Shown here piece after piece: positions 54,124 through 63,160 of a stretch of 64,000 nt of DNA; the first letter of the stretch is position 1, and each line of letters begins with the position of its first letter. The notes under the pieces were generated by a model that saw nothing but the letters and a program-made list of their open reading frames with translations, did no database searches and had not been told where the DNA came from. This DNA is from Nostoc sp. JL33 (GTDB lineage: Bacteria; Cyanobacteriota; Cyanobacteriia; Cyanobacteriales; Nostocaceae): the NCBI RefSeq assembly GCF_017114985.1, contig NZ_JABXKP010000075.1, positions 1-64,000 of the forward strand, written 5' to 3'. The translations under genes were made by a program, and so were the position numbers.

Positions 54124-57100
54124 ATGTGGCAACAAGAAAAAAAAGATACTTCGATAGTCAGGCTGGTATTATGGGTTGCTTTAGCTACGACACCTATGGC
54201 AGCAATGGTAGTATCTGCACCGATGCTGGCAGAATCTAGACCTGAAACTTCCTCTTTTCCACTGCCGCAAACAGTGCAGAATGGGGCGACAGTGCGGATT
54301 GACGGTTCAAGTAGCTTGGCTGCAATCAACCAAAGTCTGAAAAACAGTTTTGAAAAACAGTTTTCCGGTACAAAGGTTGAAATTGCTGCTAACGGCACTG
54401 GTACGGCACTGAAAGATTTGCTAGATGGCAAAATTGACATAGCAGCAATCGGGCGTGGGTTGACACCAGCAGAAAAAGCTCAAGGGCTAGAGCAAGTTCG
54501 CTTGCGCCGTGAGAAGATTGCGATCGTGGTTGGTGCAGATAATCCTTTCAAGCAAAGCTTGACTAGTAAGCAATTCGCCCGCATTTTCCGGGGAACAATT
54601 ACAAATTGGTCACAACTGGGAGGGCCTCCAGGGAAGATTCGGGTCATCGATCGCCCTAACACCAGCGATACTCGTGATACTTTCCGTGCTTATCCAGCCT
54701 TCAAGGGTGCTAACTTTGCTACAGGCTCTAATGCTACCCAAGTAAGTGAGGATAATAGCGCAGAAATCATCAAACAACTGGGCAAAGACGGCATCAGCTA
54801 TGTGTTAGCTAATCAGGTGTCGAAGTTGAAAGGTGTGCGAGTTCTGCAATTACATCAAACCTTGCCAAATGATCCTAAATATCCTTTCTCCCAACCTTTA
54901 GTTTACGTTTACAAAAAAAATCCCAGCTTAACCACAGTAGATTTTCTCGGCTTTACCCTGGCACCCCCAGGACAGCAAGCTATAGAACAAGCTAGAACTG
55001 CTGAAGCAGAGGCGATCGCAGCCAGCGTATTACAACCTGCTACACCTTCCCCCAGTGCCCAGAGGACACCTGCTGCTACGCCTTCCCCTAGTGCCACTAC
55101 TTCTGTATTTGGCAAAGAGCCGTTTGTGGCTGCTCCTCCACAAAAGAGTCCAATTGTAGACGAGCAAACACCATTGTGGTTGCTGCTACCTTTGTTTTTT
55201 ATTAGTCTAGCTGGAGGGTTACTATGGTGGGTTCTGATAAAACGCCCATTGCCCACTGAGAAAACAGACGACTTACCAGAATCAAATCCCCGTCCACCCA
55301 GCAGAGAAGATGGAGAAACGGCAGTGCTCAATGCCAGCACAGATCCCTCCGTCAACGGAGCGGTAGAGGAGCAGCCAGTGCCGCACTTCCAAGAGCAAGA
55401 AACCCGCGATCGCACTCCTTTCAACATCTATGCTCAAACAGAATCTGACCTGACCCAGAACGCTACTCAGGGGACAGCAAATTTACTACAAGAGTTAACT
55501 AATGGCGGCTCTAGCATCTATGAAGGCACAACCTCAGGCGTAGCTAATGGATCGGAAAATAGCAACTTGGGAGCCGCAGCTTTAACTAATGGTGCGTCTC
55601 TAGCAACGGGCATCGGGACGGCTACCTGGTCTGCCTTTAGCAACAAAGAAACAGAAACAGATGCGATTGATGAGACAAACGGGTTTAGTAATTATACGGA
55701 CGCAGACCCTCCTGAGTCAGATCAAGTTGCATGGGACATAGAAGCCCCAGCAGCTGTAGTAAATACTTCATATCCTCACCGGGCTAATATTCCAGATGAG
55801 GCATCTGATCTGGAACTGCCTTCATCTGACGTGACAGATCCACTCCTGGAATTATCAGATGTGCCAGAAGTAACATCTGATTTTGGATATTGGGACACAG
55901 AAGCCAGTGAAGAGCAGATAGATGAGCAACTTCAGGCAGAGTTGAACTGGCTAGATAGTATCACCTCAACCGAAGATACAGCCTCAATAGATGAATTTCC
56001 CTTACCAGATGGCGAACTGGCAGGCGACGTGGAACCGTCAGAGGCACAAACAGCCTCACTGGTCGAATTACCAGAAGATGCATTGAATCTGGTGGCGGAC
56101 GGGGCCGAACCCAGCGTAAATTTGCAATCTCAAGCAGAGCCGACTGTTGGGGAAGGTGTTGCTGAAGCTGACTCCATTGCTGCTGCGGCTTTAACAGCAG
56201 GCGCAGGGATTGGAGCCTGGGCTACAACTTTGGGATCAGATACCCAAGGACAAGCTGATACTACGATTGACAATGTGCCGATTGGGGATGAAACAGATAT
56301 TGGCTTGGTAGATGCAGATGAAGTGAGCAGTATTGTGCTGACACCGCATACTTATACATCGGCTCATGTCTATTGGGAGATTTCCGAAACCAAGAAAGCA
56401 GCGCTGCGCCAACAAGGCGGCTCCCAATTGGTAGTGCGGCTCTACGATGTGACTGGGATAGACCTGAGTTATCAAAGTCCCCAGCTTGTACAGCAGTATG
56501 AATGTCAAGAGACAGCAGACGATCGCTTTGTGGATATTCCCGTCAGCGATCGCGATTACATCGCTGAAATTGGCTATATTGCTGATGGCGAACACTGGTT
56601 ATTTATTGCCCGTTCAGCGCTGGTTCGTGTCTTCAGTCCTGTGCATCCAGATCCGACAGTTGATCATTTGCCGATTCGGGATGAAACAGATATTGGCTCG
56701 GTAGATGCAGATGAAGTGAGCAGTATTGTGCTGACACCGCATACTTATACATCGGCTCATGTCTATTGGGAGATTTCCGAAACCAAGAAAGCAGCGCTGC
56801 GCCAACAAGGCGGCTCCCAATTGGTAGTGCGGCTCTACGATGTGACTGGGATAGACCTGAGTTATCAAAGTCCCCAGCTTGTACAGCAGTATGAATGTCA
56901 AGAGACAGCAGACGATCGCTTTGTGGATATTCCCGTCAGCGATCGCGATTACATCGCTGAAATTGGCTATATTGCTGATGGCGAACACTGGTTATTTATT
57001 GCCCGTTCAGCGAGCGTTCGTGTCTTCAGTCCTGTGCATCCAGATCCCACAGTTGATCATTTGCCGATTGCAGCCGAAACAGATATTGGCTTGGTAGATG

Positions 57101-58464
57101 CAGATGAAGTGAGCAGTATTGTGCTGACACCGCATACTTATACATCGGCTCATGTCTATTGGGAGATTTCCGAAACCAAGAAAGCAGCGCTGCGCCAACA
57201 AGGCGGCTCCCAATTGGTAGTGCGGCTCTACGATGTGACTGGGATAGACCTGAGTTATCAAAGTCCCCAGCTTGTACAGCAGTATGAATGTCAAGAGACA
57301 GCAGACGATCGCTTTGTGGATATTCCCGTCAGCGATCGCGATTACATCGCTGAAATTGGCTATATTGCTGATGGCGAACACTGGTTATTTATTGCCCGTT
57401 CAGCGCTGGTTCGTGTCTTCAGTCCTGTGCATCCAGATCCGACAGTTGATCATTTGCCGATTCGGGATGAAACAGATATTGGCTCGGTAGATGCAGATGA
57501 AGTGAGCAGTATTGTGCTGACACCGCATACTTATACATCGGCTCATGTCTATTGGGAGATTTCCGAAACCAAGAAAGCAGCGCTGCGCCAACAAGGCGGC
57601 TCCCAATTGGTAGTGCGGCTCTACGATGTGACTGGGATAGACCTGAGTTATCAAAGTCCCCAGCTTGTACAGCAGTATGAATGTCAAGAGACAGCAGACG
57701 ATCGCTTTGTGGATATTCCCGTCAGCGATCGCGATTACATCGCTGAAATTGGCTATATTGCTGATGGCGAACACTGGTTATTTATTGCCCGTTCAGCGCT
57801 GGTTCGTGTCTTTAGTCCTGTGCATCCAGATCCCACAGTTGATCATCTGCCGATTGCAGCCGAAACAGATATTGGCTTGGTAGATGCCCAAGAAGAGATC
57901 AGTGAACAACAGAGCAGTATTGTGCTCACAGCCCGGACTCCCAAATGGGCTTATGTCTGTTGGTACATTTCCAAGACTCAGAACGAAGCGTTGCAACAAC
58001 AGGGCGGCTCCCAATTGGTAGTGCGGCTCTACGATGTGACTGGGATAGACCTGAGTTATCAAAGTCCCCAGCTTATACAGCAGTATGAATGTGAAGAGGT
58101 AACACGCGATCGCTTTGTGGCTATTCCCGTCAGCGATCGCGACTACATGGTTGAAATTGGCTATATTGCTGATGGCGATGGTTGGTTATTCATCGCCCGT
58201 TCAGCGATCGTTCGGGTCTTCAGTCATCCCCACGGAGATTTCTGGTTTGTGGCAGATGCTGAGTTGATTATTCACGGAGCAACCCAACCAAATACAAGCG
58301 TAAACATTGGTGGTCATACCATCAAAATTAAACCCGATGGTACTTTCCACTTACGTCTCCCCTTTTCAGATGGTTTAATGGACTATCTGATCACCGTAGC
58401 TGCTGATGGGGAATCCACTAGAACTATCCATAAGAAGTTCTCCCAGGAAACTTCAGAAAGCTAA
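54124..58464 (+). CDS. PstS-like / DUF4912-repeat surface protein
   Basis: 1446 residues from the ATG at 54124 (aaaggg before it; a TTG at 54073 would add 17). Order: signal or first helix (LVLWVALATTPMAAMVVSA), a PstS/PBP-like phosphate-binding domain (about 50-290: VRIDGSSSLAAINQ, AANGTGTALKDLLDGKIDIAAIGR), a Pro-rich linker, a membrane helix (TPLWLLLPLFFISLAGGLLWWVLI, about 360), an acidic Glu/Asp/Ser-rich stretch of about 330 residues, five DUF4912 domains of 131 residues (HVYWEISETKKAALRQQGG, LVVRLYDVTGIDL, VSDRDYIAEIGYIADG), and a short C-terminal beta domain. Four of the five repeats are almost identical in DNA. Function unknown. Confidence 0.85.
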   Translation: MWQQEKKDTSIVRLVLWVALATTPMAAMVVSAPMLAESRPETSSFPLPQTVQNGATVRIDGSSSLAAINQSLKNSFEKQFSGTKVEIAANGTGTALKDLLDGKIDIAAIGRGLTPAEKAQGLEQVRLRREKIAIVVGADNPFKQSLTSKQFARIFRGTITNWSQLGGPPGKIRVIDRPNTSDTRDTFRAYPAFKGANFATGSNATQVSEDNSAEIIKQLGKDGISYVLANQVSKLKGVRVLQLHQTLPNDPKYPFSQPLVYVYKKNPSLTTVDFLGFTLAPPGQQAIEQARTAEAEAIAASVLQPATPSPSAQRTPAATPSPSATTSVFGKEPFVAAPPQKSPIVDEQTPLWLLLPLFFISLAGGLLWWVLIKRPLPTEKTDDLPESNPRPPSREDGETAVLNASTDPSVNGAVEEQPVPHFQEQETRDRTPFNIYAQTESDLTQNATQGTANLLQELTNGGSSIYEGTTSGVANGSENSNLGAAALTNGASLATGIGTATWSAFSNKETETDAIDETNGFSNYTDADPPESDQVAWDIEAPAAVVNTSYPHRANIPDEASDLELPSSDVTDPLLELSDVPEVTSDFGYWDTEASEEQIDEQLQAELNWLDSITSTEDTASIDEFPLPDGELAGDVEPSEAQTASLVELPEDALNLVADGAEPSVNLQSQAEPTVGEGVAEADSIAAAALTAGAGIGAWATTLGSDTQGQADTTIDNVPIGDETDIGLVDADEVSSIVLTPHTYTSAHVYWEISETKKAALRQQGGSQLVVRLYDVTGIDLSYQSPQLVQQYECQETADDRFVDIPVSDRDYIAEIGYIADGEHWLFIARSALVRVFSPVHPDPTVDHLPIRDETDIGSVDADEVSSIVLTPHTYTSAHVYWEISETKKAALRQQGGSQLVVRLYDVTGIDLSYQSPQLVQQYECQETADDRFVDIPVSDRDYIAEIGYIADGEHWLFIARSASVRVFSPVHPDPTVDHLPIAAETDIGLVDADEVSSIVLTPHTYTSAHVYWEISETKKAALRQQGGSQLVVRLYDVTGIDLSYQSPQLVQQYECQETADDRFVDIPVSDRDYIAEIGYIADGEHWLFIARSALVRVFSPVHPDPTVDHLPIRDETDIGSVDADEVSSIVLTPHTYTSAHVYWEISETKKAALRQQGGSQLVVRLYDVTGIDLSYQSPQLVQQYECQETADDRFVDIPVSDRDYIAEIGYIADGEHWLFIARSALVRVFSPVHPDPTVDHLPIAAETDIGLVDAQEEISEQQSSIVLTARTPKWAYVCWYISKTQNEALQQQGGSQLVVRLYDVTGIDLSYQSPQLIQQYECEEVTRDRFVAIPVSDRDYMVEIGYIADGDGWLFIARSAIVRVFSHPHGDFWFVADAELIIHGATQPNTSVNIGGHTIKIKPDGTFHLRLPFSDGLMDYLITVAADGESTRTIHKKFSQETSES
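56281..58245. repeat. Five 393-bp tandem repeats encoding DUF4912 domains
   Basis: Units begin at 56281, 56674, 57067, 57460 and 57853. The first four differ at only a few positions; the fifth is diverged and carries a 12-bp extra segment. The linker codons alternate (RDETDIGS in units 2 and 4, AAETDIGL in units 3 and 5), so a two-unit block was probably duplicated. Confidence 0.95.
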
Positions 58465-58485
58465 CATTATCCTGAGTTACCCCTC

Positions 58486-58528
58486 TAACCCAATTCTCCC
58501 CTTTTAGGGAGAAATGGGGAGAGGGTTA
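58486..58528 (+). terminator. Hairpin after the DUF4912 gene
   Basis: ttctccc at 58494-58500 pairs with gggagaa at 58507-58513, and outer taaccc with gggtta; an AT-rich tail follows. Probable terminator for the long upstream gene. Confidence 0.5.
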
Positions 58529-58769
58529 ATCAACAGATTTTATTTATCTTTGGACGCTATCGAGTCATTACATTGCAAATTCCGCAAGTGCGATCGTCAA
58601 ATGGAGCGTTGCTTTTGACTATTTTTTCAACACCAAAATTTCCGGATCGTACGATTAAATATTCATTTCCGAAATTGTTTGCAATAAATCGGAGGTTTGG
58701 TAGGTACTTAAGCGGGAGGGCATTGTAAGTAAACAACAAGTATCAGTTAGCCTGATTATTAATTATTGA

Positions 58770-58994
58770 ATATTATTGACATCCTCCCACCGCTAATCAG
58801 GAGTACCTGATATAGCGGGGATTCCAAAGATCGCTCTTTGGGTTTCCTCTTTCTACGAGTTGATTTGCTTGAAGGAGTTTCCTCCGACATGTATTGATCA
58901 GTCTCTCCAGAGGCGTTACTTCCGACGTGCAGAACACCGTACTCAACCCTTTTTCTAATATGTTTCGCGCTGCGTTCCAATCCCTATCTTGAAT
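58770..58994 (-). pseudogene. 3' remnant of a tnpB gene
   Basis: The minus strand reads QDRDWNAARNILEKGLSTV, the RuvC-III segment of TnpB (RDxNAARNIL), then after a one- or two-base frameshift continues HVGSNASGETDQY and STRRKRKPKERSLESP, the typical TnpB C-terminal tail. Everything upstream is gone. The end (cggtgggaggatgtca) looks like an IS200/IS605 right end, where a guide RNA scaffold would lie. It is a different lineage from the tnpB at 46049-47278, whose tail does not match. Confidence 0.75.
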
Positions 58995-59036
58995 AGCTTT
59001 GTTGGGTTAAGCAAAGCGCAACCCAATAAAGCTATT
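58992..59036. repeat. Inverted-repeat element (aatagctttgttgggtt)
   Basis: aatagctttgttgggtt at 58992-59008 pairs with aacccaataaagctatt at 59020-59036 (one mismatch), with loop aagcaaagcgc. It abuts the broken end of the tnpB remnant, suggesting insertion or recombination there. Confidence 0.65.
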
Positions 59037-59503
59037 TTTCTTAACTGAACTGTATTGCTTTTTAATTAGCTGGTCAATTTTATTACTATTTTAAGTATCT
59101 ATTTTTAGACTATTATCTGTGTAGATTATTTTGCTATATACAAGAATTAGCTTCTCTTGTAATAAAAATTAACTTAGTAATATTACTGTATTGAAAAAAA
59201 ACTGTATTTATATAAATTTCAGTGAGATTTCTTACTGCACTACTTCCGTGACTCGTAGCCTTACCGCAAACCCTATCGAGCGTCACAGCCCATCGTAAAA
59301 ATCTCTTCAAGTGTGGTAAAATCTGGGTACTATCAAGTTACAGGCGTGATCGGGATTTGGGTACTTGGGAGTACTGGGAGTGTTAGTCCTCAGTCCCTAA
59401 TCCCTAATTCTGTTTTTCCAATAATCATTCTCTATTTTGTGGCATAAATTTAGTGAATGCGGGTGATATGTATATACCTGCATTGATCACTAGAGATTGA
59501 CTT

Positions 59504-60472
59504 ATGAATAACTCCATCTATCAGCTAGACGATTTCACTTTAAGATTGCCGATTTCCCAATTAGCTCGGATAACTGCCCAGCAATTTGCTAACCAGCAGC
59601 CAAATTCTGAAAAAGCAGAGCAAGTTCGGCTGAATACGTTGGCAGTGTGGGTGGTGAATGACTACTTGGAAATGATGGATATTCCTACTGACCTCCAAGC
59701 TAGTGACAGCTGGAACCGCGTCATGCGCCTCTGTGGAAATGTAGCTGACTTAGAAGTGCCCTCAGTTGGTCGTCTGGAGTGTCGCCCTGTCCATCTGCAT
59801 CAGCAGACATGTTCCATTCCTCCAGAAACCTGGGAAGAACGGGTGGGTTATTTAGTAGTTCAATTTGATGAATCGCTGCAAGAAGCTCGGCTGCTTGGTT
59901 TTATCCCTAGTGTCGCAGCTGAAACACTGCCTTTAGAACAACTGCAACCATTGGAAGCCTTTATCGATCATCTGGCTCAACTGCGCCAATCCCCAGTTAC
60001 TTCACTGGTAGATTTAAGTCAGTGGTTTGTTGGTATATTTGAGATAGGTTGGGAGACTATTGAATCCCTGTGGAACGTGCCGGAACTCAGACCAGGTTAT
60101 GCCTTTCGCAGTACTGAAACTGTGGCACTAAATGCGATTAACCGACCAGAATCAATTATTAAACGCGCAAAACTGATTGATTTGGGTATCCAAATTTTCA
60201 ACCAACCCGTGATGTTGATTGTGGAAATCAGCCCGGAAAAGGATCAACAAACCAGTATTCATCTCCAATTGCACGCCACTGGGAATCAAATCTACTTACC
60301 ACCAGGGGTTCATCTCACCGTTTTAGATAGTTCGGGAACAGTATTTCTAGACGCTCAATCTAGAAAATCAGATAACTACATTCAGTTACAGTTTCGCGGT
60401 GAACCTTCAGAGCAATTTAGCGTTAGAGTAGCGTTGGATGATACCAGCATTACCGAATATTTTCGGATTTGA
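59504..60472 (+). CDS. DUF1822 family protein
   Basis: 322 residues, soluble, no signal peptide. Cyanobacterial DUF1822 pattern: LRLPISQLARITAQQFANQQPN, EQVRLNTLAVWVVNDYLEMMDIPTDL, DSWNRVMRLCGNVADLEVP, VGRLECRPV, WEERVGYLVVQFDESLQEARLLGF, and a C-terminal immunoglobulin-like region (LPPGVHLTVLDSSGTVFLDAQSR). The family is regularly encoded beside CHAT-CHASE2 proteins, as here, and probably acts with them. The biochemical role is unknown. Confidence 0.9.
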   Translation: MNNSIYQLDDFTLRLPISQLARITAQQFANQQPNSEKAEQVRLNTLAVWVVNDYLEMMDIPTDLQASDSWNRVMRLCGNVADLEVPSVGRLECRPVHLHQQTCSIPPETWEERVGYLVVQFDESLQEARLLGFIPSVAAETLPLEQLQPLEAFIDHLAQLRQSPVTSLVDLSQWFVGIFEIGWETIESLWNVPELRPGYAFRSTETVALNAINRPESIIKRAKLIDLGIQIFNQPVMLIVEISPEKDQQTSIHLQLHATGNQIYLPPGVHLTVLDSSGTVFLDAQSRKSDNYIQLQFRGEPSEQFSVRVALDDTSITEYFRI

Positions 60473-60651
60473 AACATGTAGCTATCTTCCCTCTTTGTCA
60501 GTAATTTATAAGTGCTTATTGGTTAATTAAAATTCACAATTAAAAATTCAAGTCGGCTTTTAGGGATTGCGAAAGAAGCCTATAAACGCTTCTGGAGCTT
60601 GCGATCAGACATTAGAACAGGGCATGATTTTGCACAGGGAGATAGCGACAC

Positions 60652-63012
60652 ATGGGTAAGTTAGTGGTTCTGAAATTCGGAGAGGGTAGTTTTGAGCAGG
60701 GATTTGCTGTCACTCTCCAAATTGGTGAAGAACACGAGCGTGCTGCAACAGAAATCACGGGGAAGCTACCTTCATTCCCGGAAATGCCGCTCTATTATAG
60801 TCATTGGCAGTCTAGTTATCGGCAGATAGGAAATCGTTATCGCCTCCACGCTGACCAAATTCAGGTGACGAATGTATCGATGATTCAAGACTGCGAAAAT
60901 ACTTCCCATATTTTGCGGGCACGGTTTAATACCTGGCTGCGAGCAGAGGAGTTTCGCCCGTTGAGGGAAAAATGGTTAGAAAGATTGTCGTCCACCGAAG
61001 AAGTGCGGGTGATTCTGCAAACAGAAAATAGCCAATTGCAGCTATTACCCTGGCATCTGTGGGACTTGTTAGAACGTTACCCCAAGGCTGAAATCGCCCT
61101 TTCTTCACCATCCTACGATCGCATTTCCAAGCCACGCACTTTAAATCAATTAGTCAACATTTTAGCAATTGTGGGCAATAGTCAGGGGATTGACACCCAA
61201 GCTGATCAAGCTTTACTGCAACAGTGTAGTAATGCAGACGTCAGCTTTTTAGTAGAACCACAACGTAAAGAATTGACTGACCATCTTTGGGGAAAAAACT
61301 GGGATATTCTTTTCTTTGCCGGGCACAGTTCCAGTAACGGAAATGGAGAAAGCGGACGAATTTACCTGAATAAAACTGATAGCCTCACCATTGGCGAGTT
61401 AAAGTACGCTCTCAAAAAAGCGATTGAAAACGGCTTGCAACTAGCTATATTCAACTCCTGTGATGGATTAGGATTGGCGCGAGAATTGGCTGATTTGCAA
61501 ATCCCTCAAATGATCGTCATGCGCGAACCAGTCCCAGATCAGGTTGCCAAGGAGTTCTTAAAGTATTTTCTCCAAGCCTTTGCCGGTGGCGAGTCTTTAT
61601 ATCAAGCGGTACGCCAAGGGCGGGAACGGTTGCAAGGACTTGAAGATCGATTTCCTTGTGCAACTTGGCTACCAGTGATTTGCCAAAATCCAGCGCAGAC
61701 ACCACCCACTTGGGATGAATTAAGGTCTACAAAAACTGAAGATACGCCAAATTTAACTTTGTCTAGCAGACGCAGATTTCAGACAACTTTGTTATCCAGT
61801 TTGGCGATTACAGCCTTAGTTTGTGGGGTAAGATTGCTGGGATTTGTGGAAAATCCAGAGATTCAAGCTTATGACCAGATGATGCGATCGCGCCCTGCGG
61901 AGGAACTTGATCCCCGACTGCTAGTAATTACAATTGACGATGATGATTTGGCAATTCAAAGACAAAATAACGAGTCCTTAATTGGAGCTTCCATTTCCGA
62001 AAAATCTCTCAATAAAGTCCTAGAAAAACTGAATCAATACCAACCCCGCGCGATCGGCTTAGATATCTACCGTGATTTTAAAGCTAAACAACCAGATTTA
62101 ATTACTCGTCTTCAACAAACTCAGAATTTGGTTGGCGTATGTAAGGGAAGCGATGGTACTGTAAATATCAAAGGCATTAAGCCGCCACCAGAAATTTCCC
62201 CAGGAAACCTGGGATTCAGTGACTTTATTCATGATCCTGATGGAGTTATCCGTCGGCATCTCCTGTTTATGAACCAGGAGGCGACATCATTGTGTCCTGC
62301 TCCCTTTGCATTCAGTTTACAACTGGCCTCTCTCTATCTACGACATTCAGGAATTCAACCAAAGTTCACTCCTGAAGGTAATTTGCAGCTGGGTAAAACT
62401 ATTTTTCCAAATCTGAAATCTCGTACTGGCGGCTATCAAAATATTGATGCTAACGGCGGTCAAGTCTTACTTAACTACCGTTCCTCAAAACAAATAGCCG
62501 AACAGGTGAAGCTAACCCAATTTTTATCTACTCCGGTTAACCCCAAGGCGATCAAAGACAGGATTGTTTTGATTGGTGTGGTGGCAAAGGGGGATTCTCC
62601 AGACACCTGGCCTACACCCTATGGCGCTCCTTTAGATGAGCAAATGCCAGGAGTGTTAGTACAAGCGCATATGATCAGCCAAATCCTCGCTGCTGTCCAG
62701 GATGGGCGGCCGTTGCTGCGGGTTTGGTCACTGTGGGTTGAGGTGGTCTGGATTTGGGGCTGGTCTTTGGTAGGGGGAGTCCTGGCTTGGCGAAAGCTTT
62801 CCTTCCCCTGGTTGGCATTGGCAGTCAGTATTACCTCTAGTGTTCTGTATATAGTTTGCTTTGGTCTGTTAATTTCGGGTGCTTGGGTGCCGTTTATACC
62901 GTCGGCTTTGTCGTTGCTAGCGACGGTTGGCTTGATGTCAATTTATAATAATTCAAAAACAAAAGTTCGGGTGGGGAGTGGGGAAAGATTTTCTTATAAA
63001 ATTTTTGGATAA
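60652..63012 (+). CDS. CHAT protease-like / CHASE2 sensor membrane protein
   Basis: 786 residues. The N-terminal half ends in a CHAT (caspase-like) domain with the catalytic pair His225 (FFAGHSSS) and Cys270 (IFNSCDGLG), preceded by LLPWHLWDLLERYPKAEIALS. A membrane helix (about 380-400) leads to an extracytoplasmic CHASE2 domain (AYDQMMRSRPAEELDPRLLVITIDDDDL, then PRAIGLDIYRDF and DRIVLIGVVAKGDSPD), and three further helices near the C-terminus. CHASE2 senses outside signals; CHAT domains are proteases in several signalling and defence settings. The last residues (VRVGSGERFSYKIFG) are encoded by a gtggggagtggggaa-type intergenic repeat that extends the frame. Confidence 0.92.
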   Translation: MGKLVVLKFGEGSFEQGFAVTLQIGEEHERAATEITGKLPSFPEMPLYYSHWQSSYRQIGNRYRLHADQIQVTNVSMIQDCENTSHILRARFNTWLRAEEFRPLREKWLERLSSTEEVRVILQTENSQLQLLPWHLWDLLERYPKAEIALSSPSYDRISKPRTLNQLVNILAIVGNSQGIDTQADQALLQQCSNADVSFLVEPQRKELTDHLWGKNWDILFFAGHSSSNGNGESGRIYLNKTDSLTIGELKYALKKAIENGLQLAIFNSCDGLGLARELADLQIPQMIVMREPVPDQVAKEFLKYFLQAFAGGESLYQAVRQGRERLQGLEDRFPCATWLPVICQNPAQTPPTWDELRSTKTEDTPNLTLSSRRRFQTTLLSSLAITALVCGVRLLGFVENPEIQAYDQMMRSRPAEELDPRLLVITIDDDDLAIQRQNNESLIGASISEKSLNKVLEKLNQYQPRAIGLDIYRDFKAKQPDLITRLQQTQNLVGVCKGSDGTVNIKGIKPPPEISPGNLGFSDFIHDPDGVIRRHLLFMNQEATSLCPAPFAFSLQLASLYLRHSGIQPKFTPEGNLQLGKTIFPNLKSRTGGYQNIDANGGQVLLNYRSSKQIAEQVKLTQFLSTPVNPKAIKDRIVLIGVVAKGDSPDTWPTPYGAPLDEQMPGVLVQAHMISQILAAVQDGRPLLRVWSLWVEVVWIWGWSLVGGVLAWRKLSFPWLALAVSITSSVLYIVCFGLLISGAWVPFIPSALSLLATVGLMSIYNNSKTKVRVGSGERFSYKIFG

Positions 63013-63160
63013 CCAGCAGTTAACAATTGACGCATTTACGCATTCCCACATTCAAAATTTTTCGCGCCACGTCTGGTAGAGAGGAGAGTTACATAAGGAG
63101 TCTTAAACCCTTTAATTTATGACAAATTTACAAGGTTTAGATATTTAAGGTAGGATTTTT

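Larger units (their letters stand above)
58465..59503. other. Intergenic region with tnpB remains and repeats
   Basis: About 1 kb. It contains a hairpin after the DUF4912 gene (58486-58528), a decayed tnpB 3' end (58770-58994), an inverted-repeat element (58992-59036), an AT-rich stretch, and a repeat fragment at about 59250-59300 (gactcgtagcc...tatcgagcgtcacag). No intact gene. Confidence 0.6.

Noticed and set aside
56236..58062. Repeated 124-codon minus-strand frames
   Set aside because: Shadows of the 393-bp DUF4912 repeats on the plus strand; they recur only because the repeats do.
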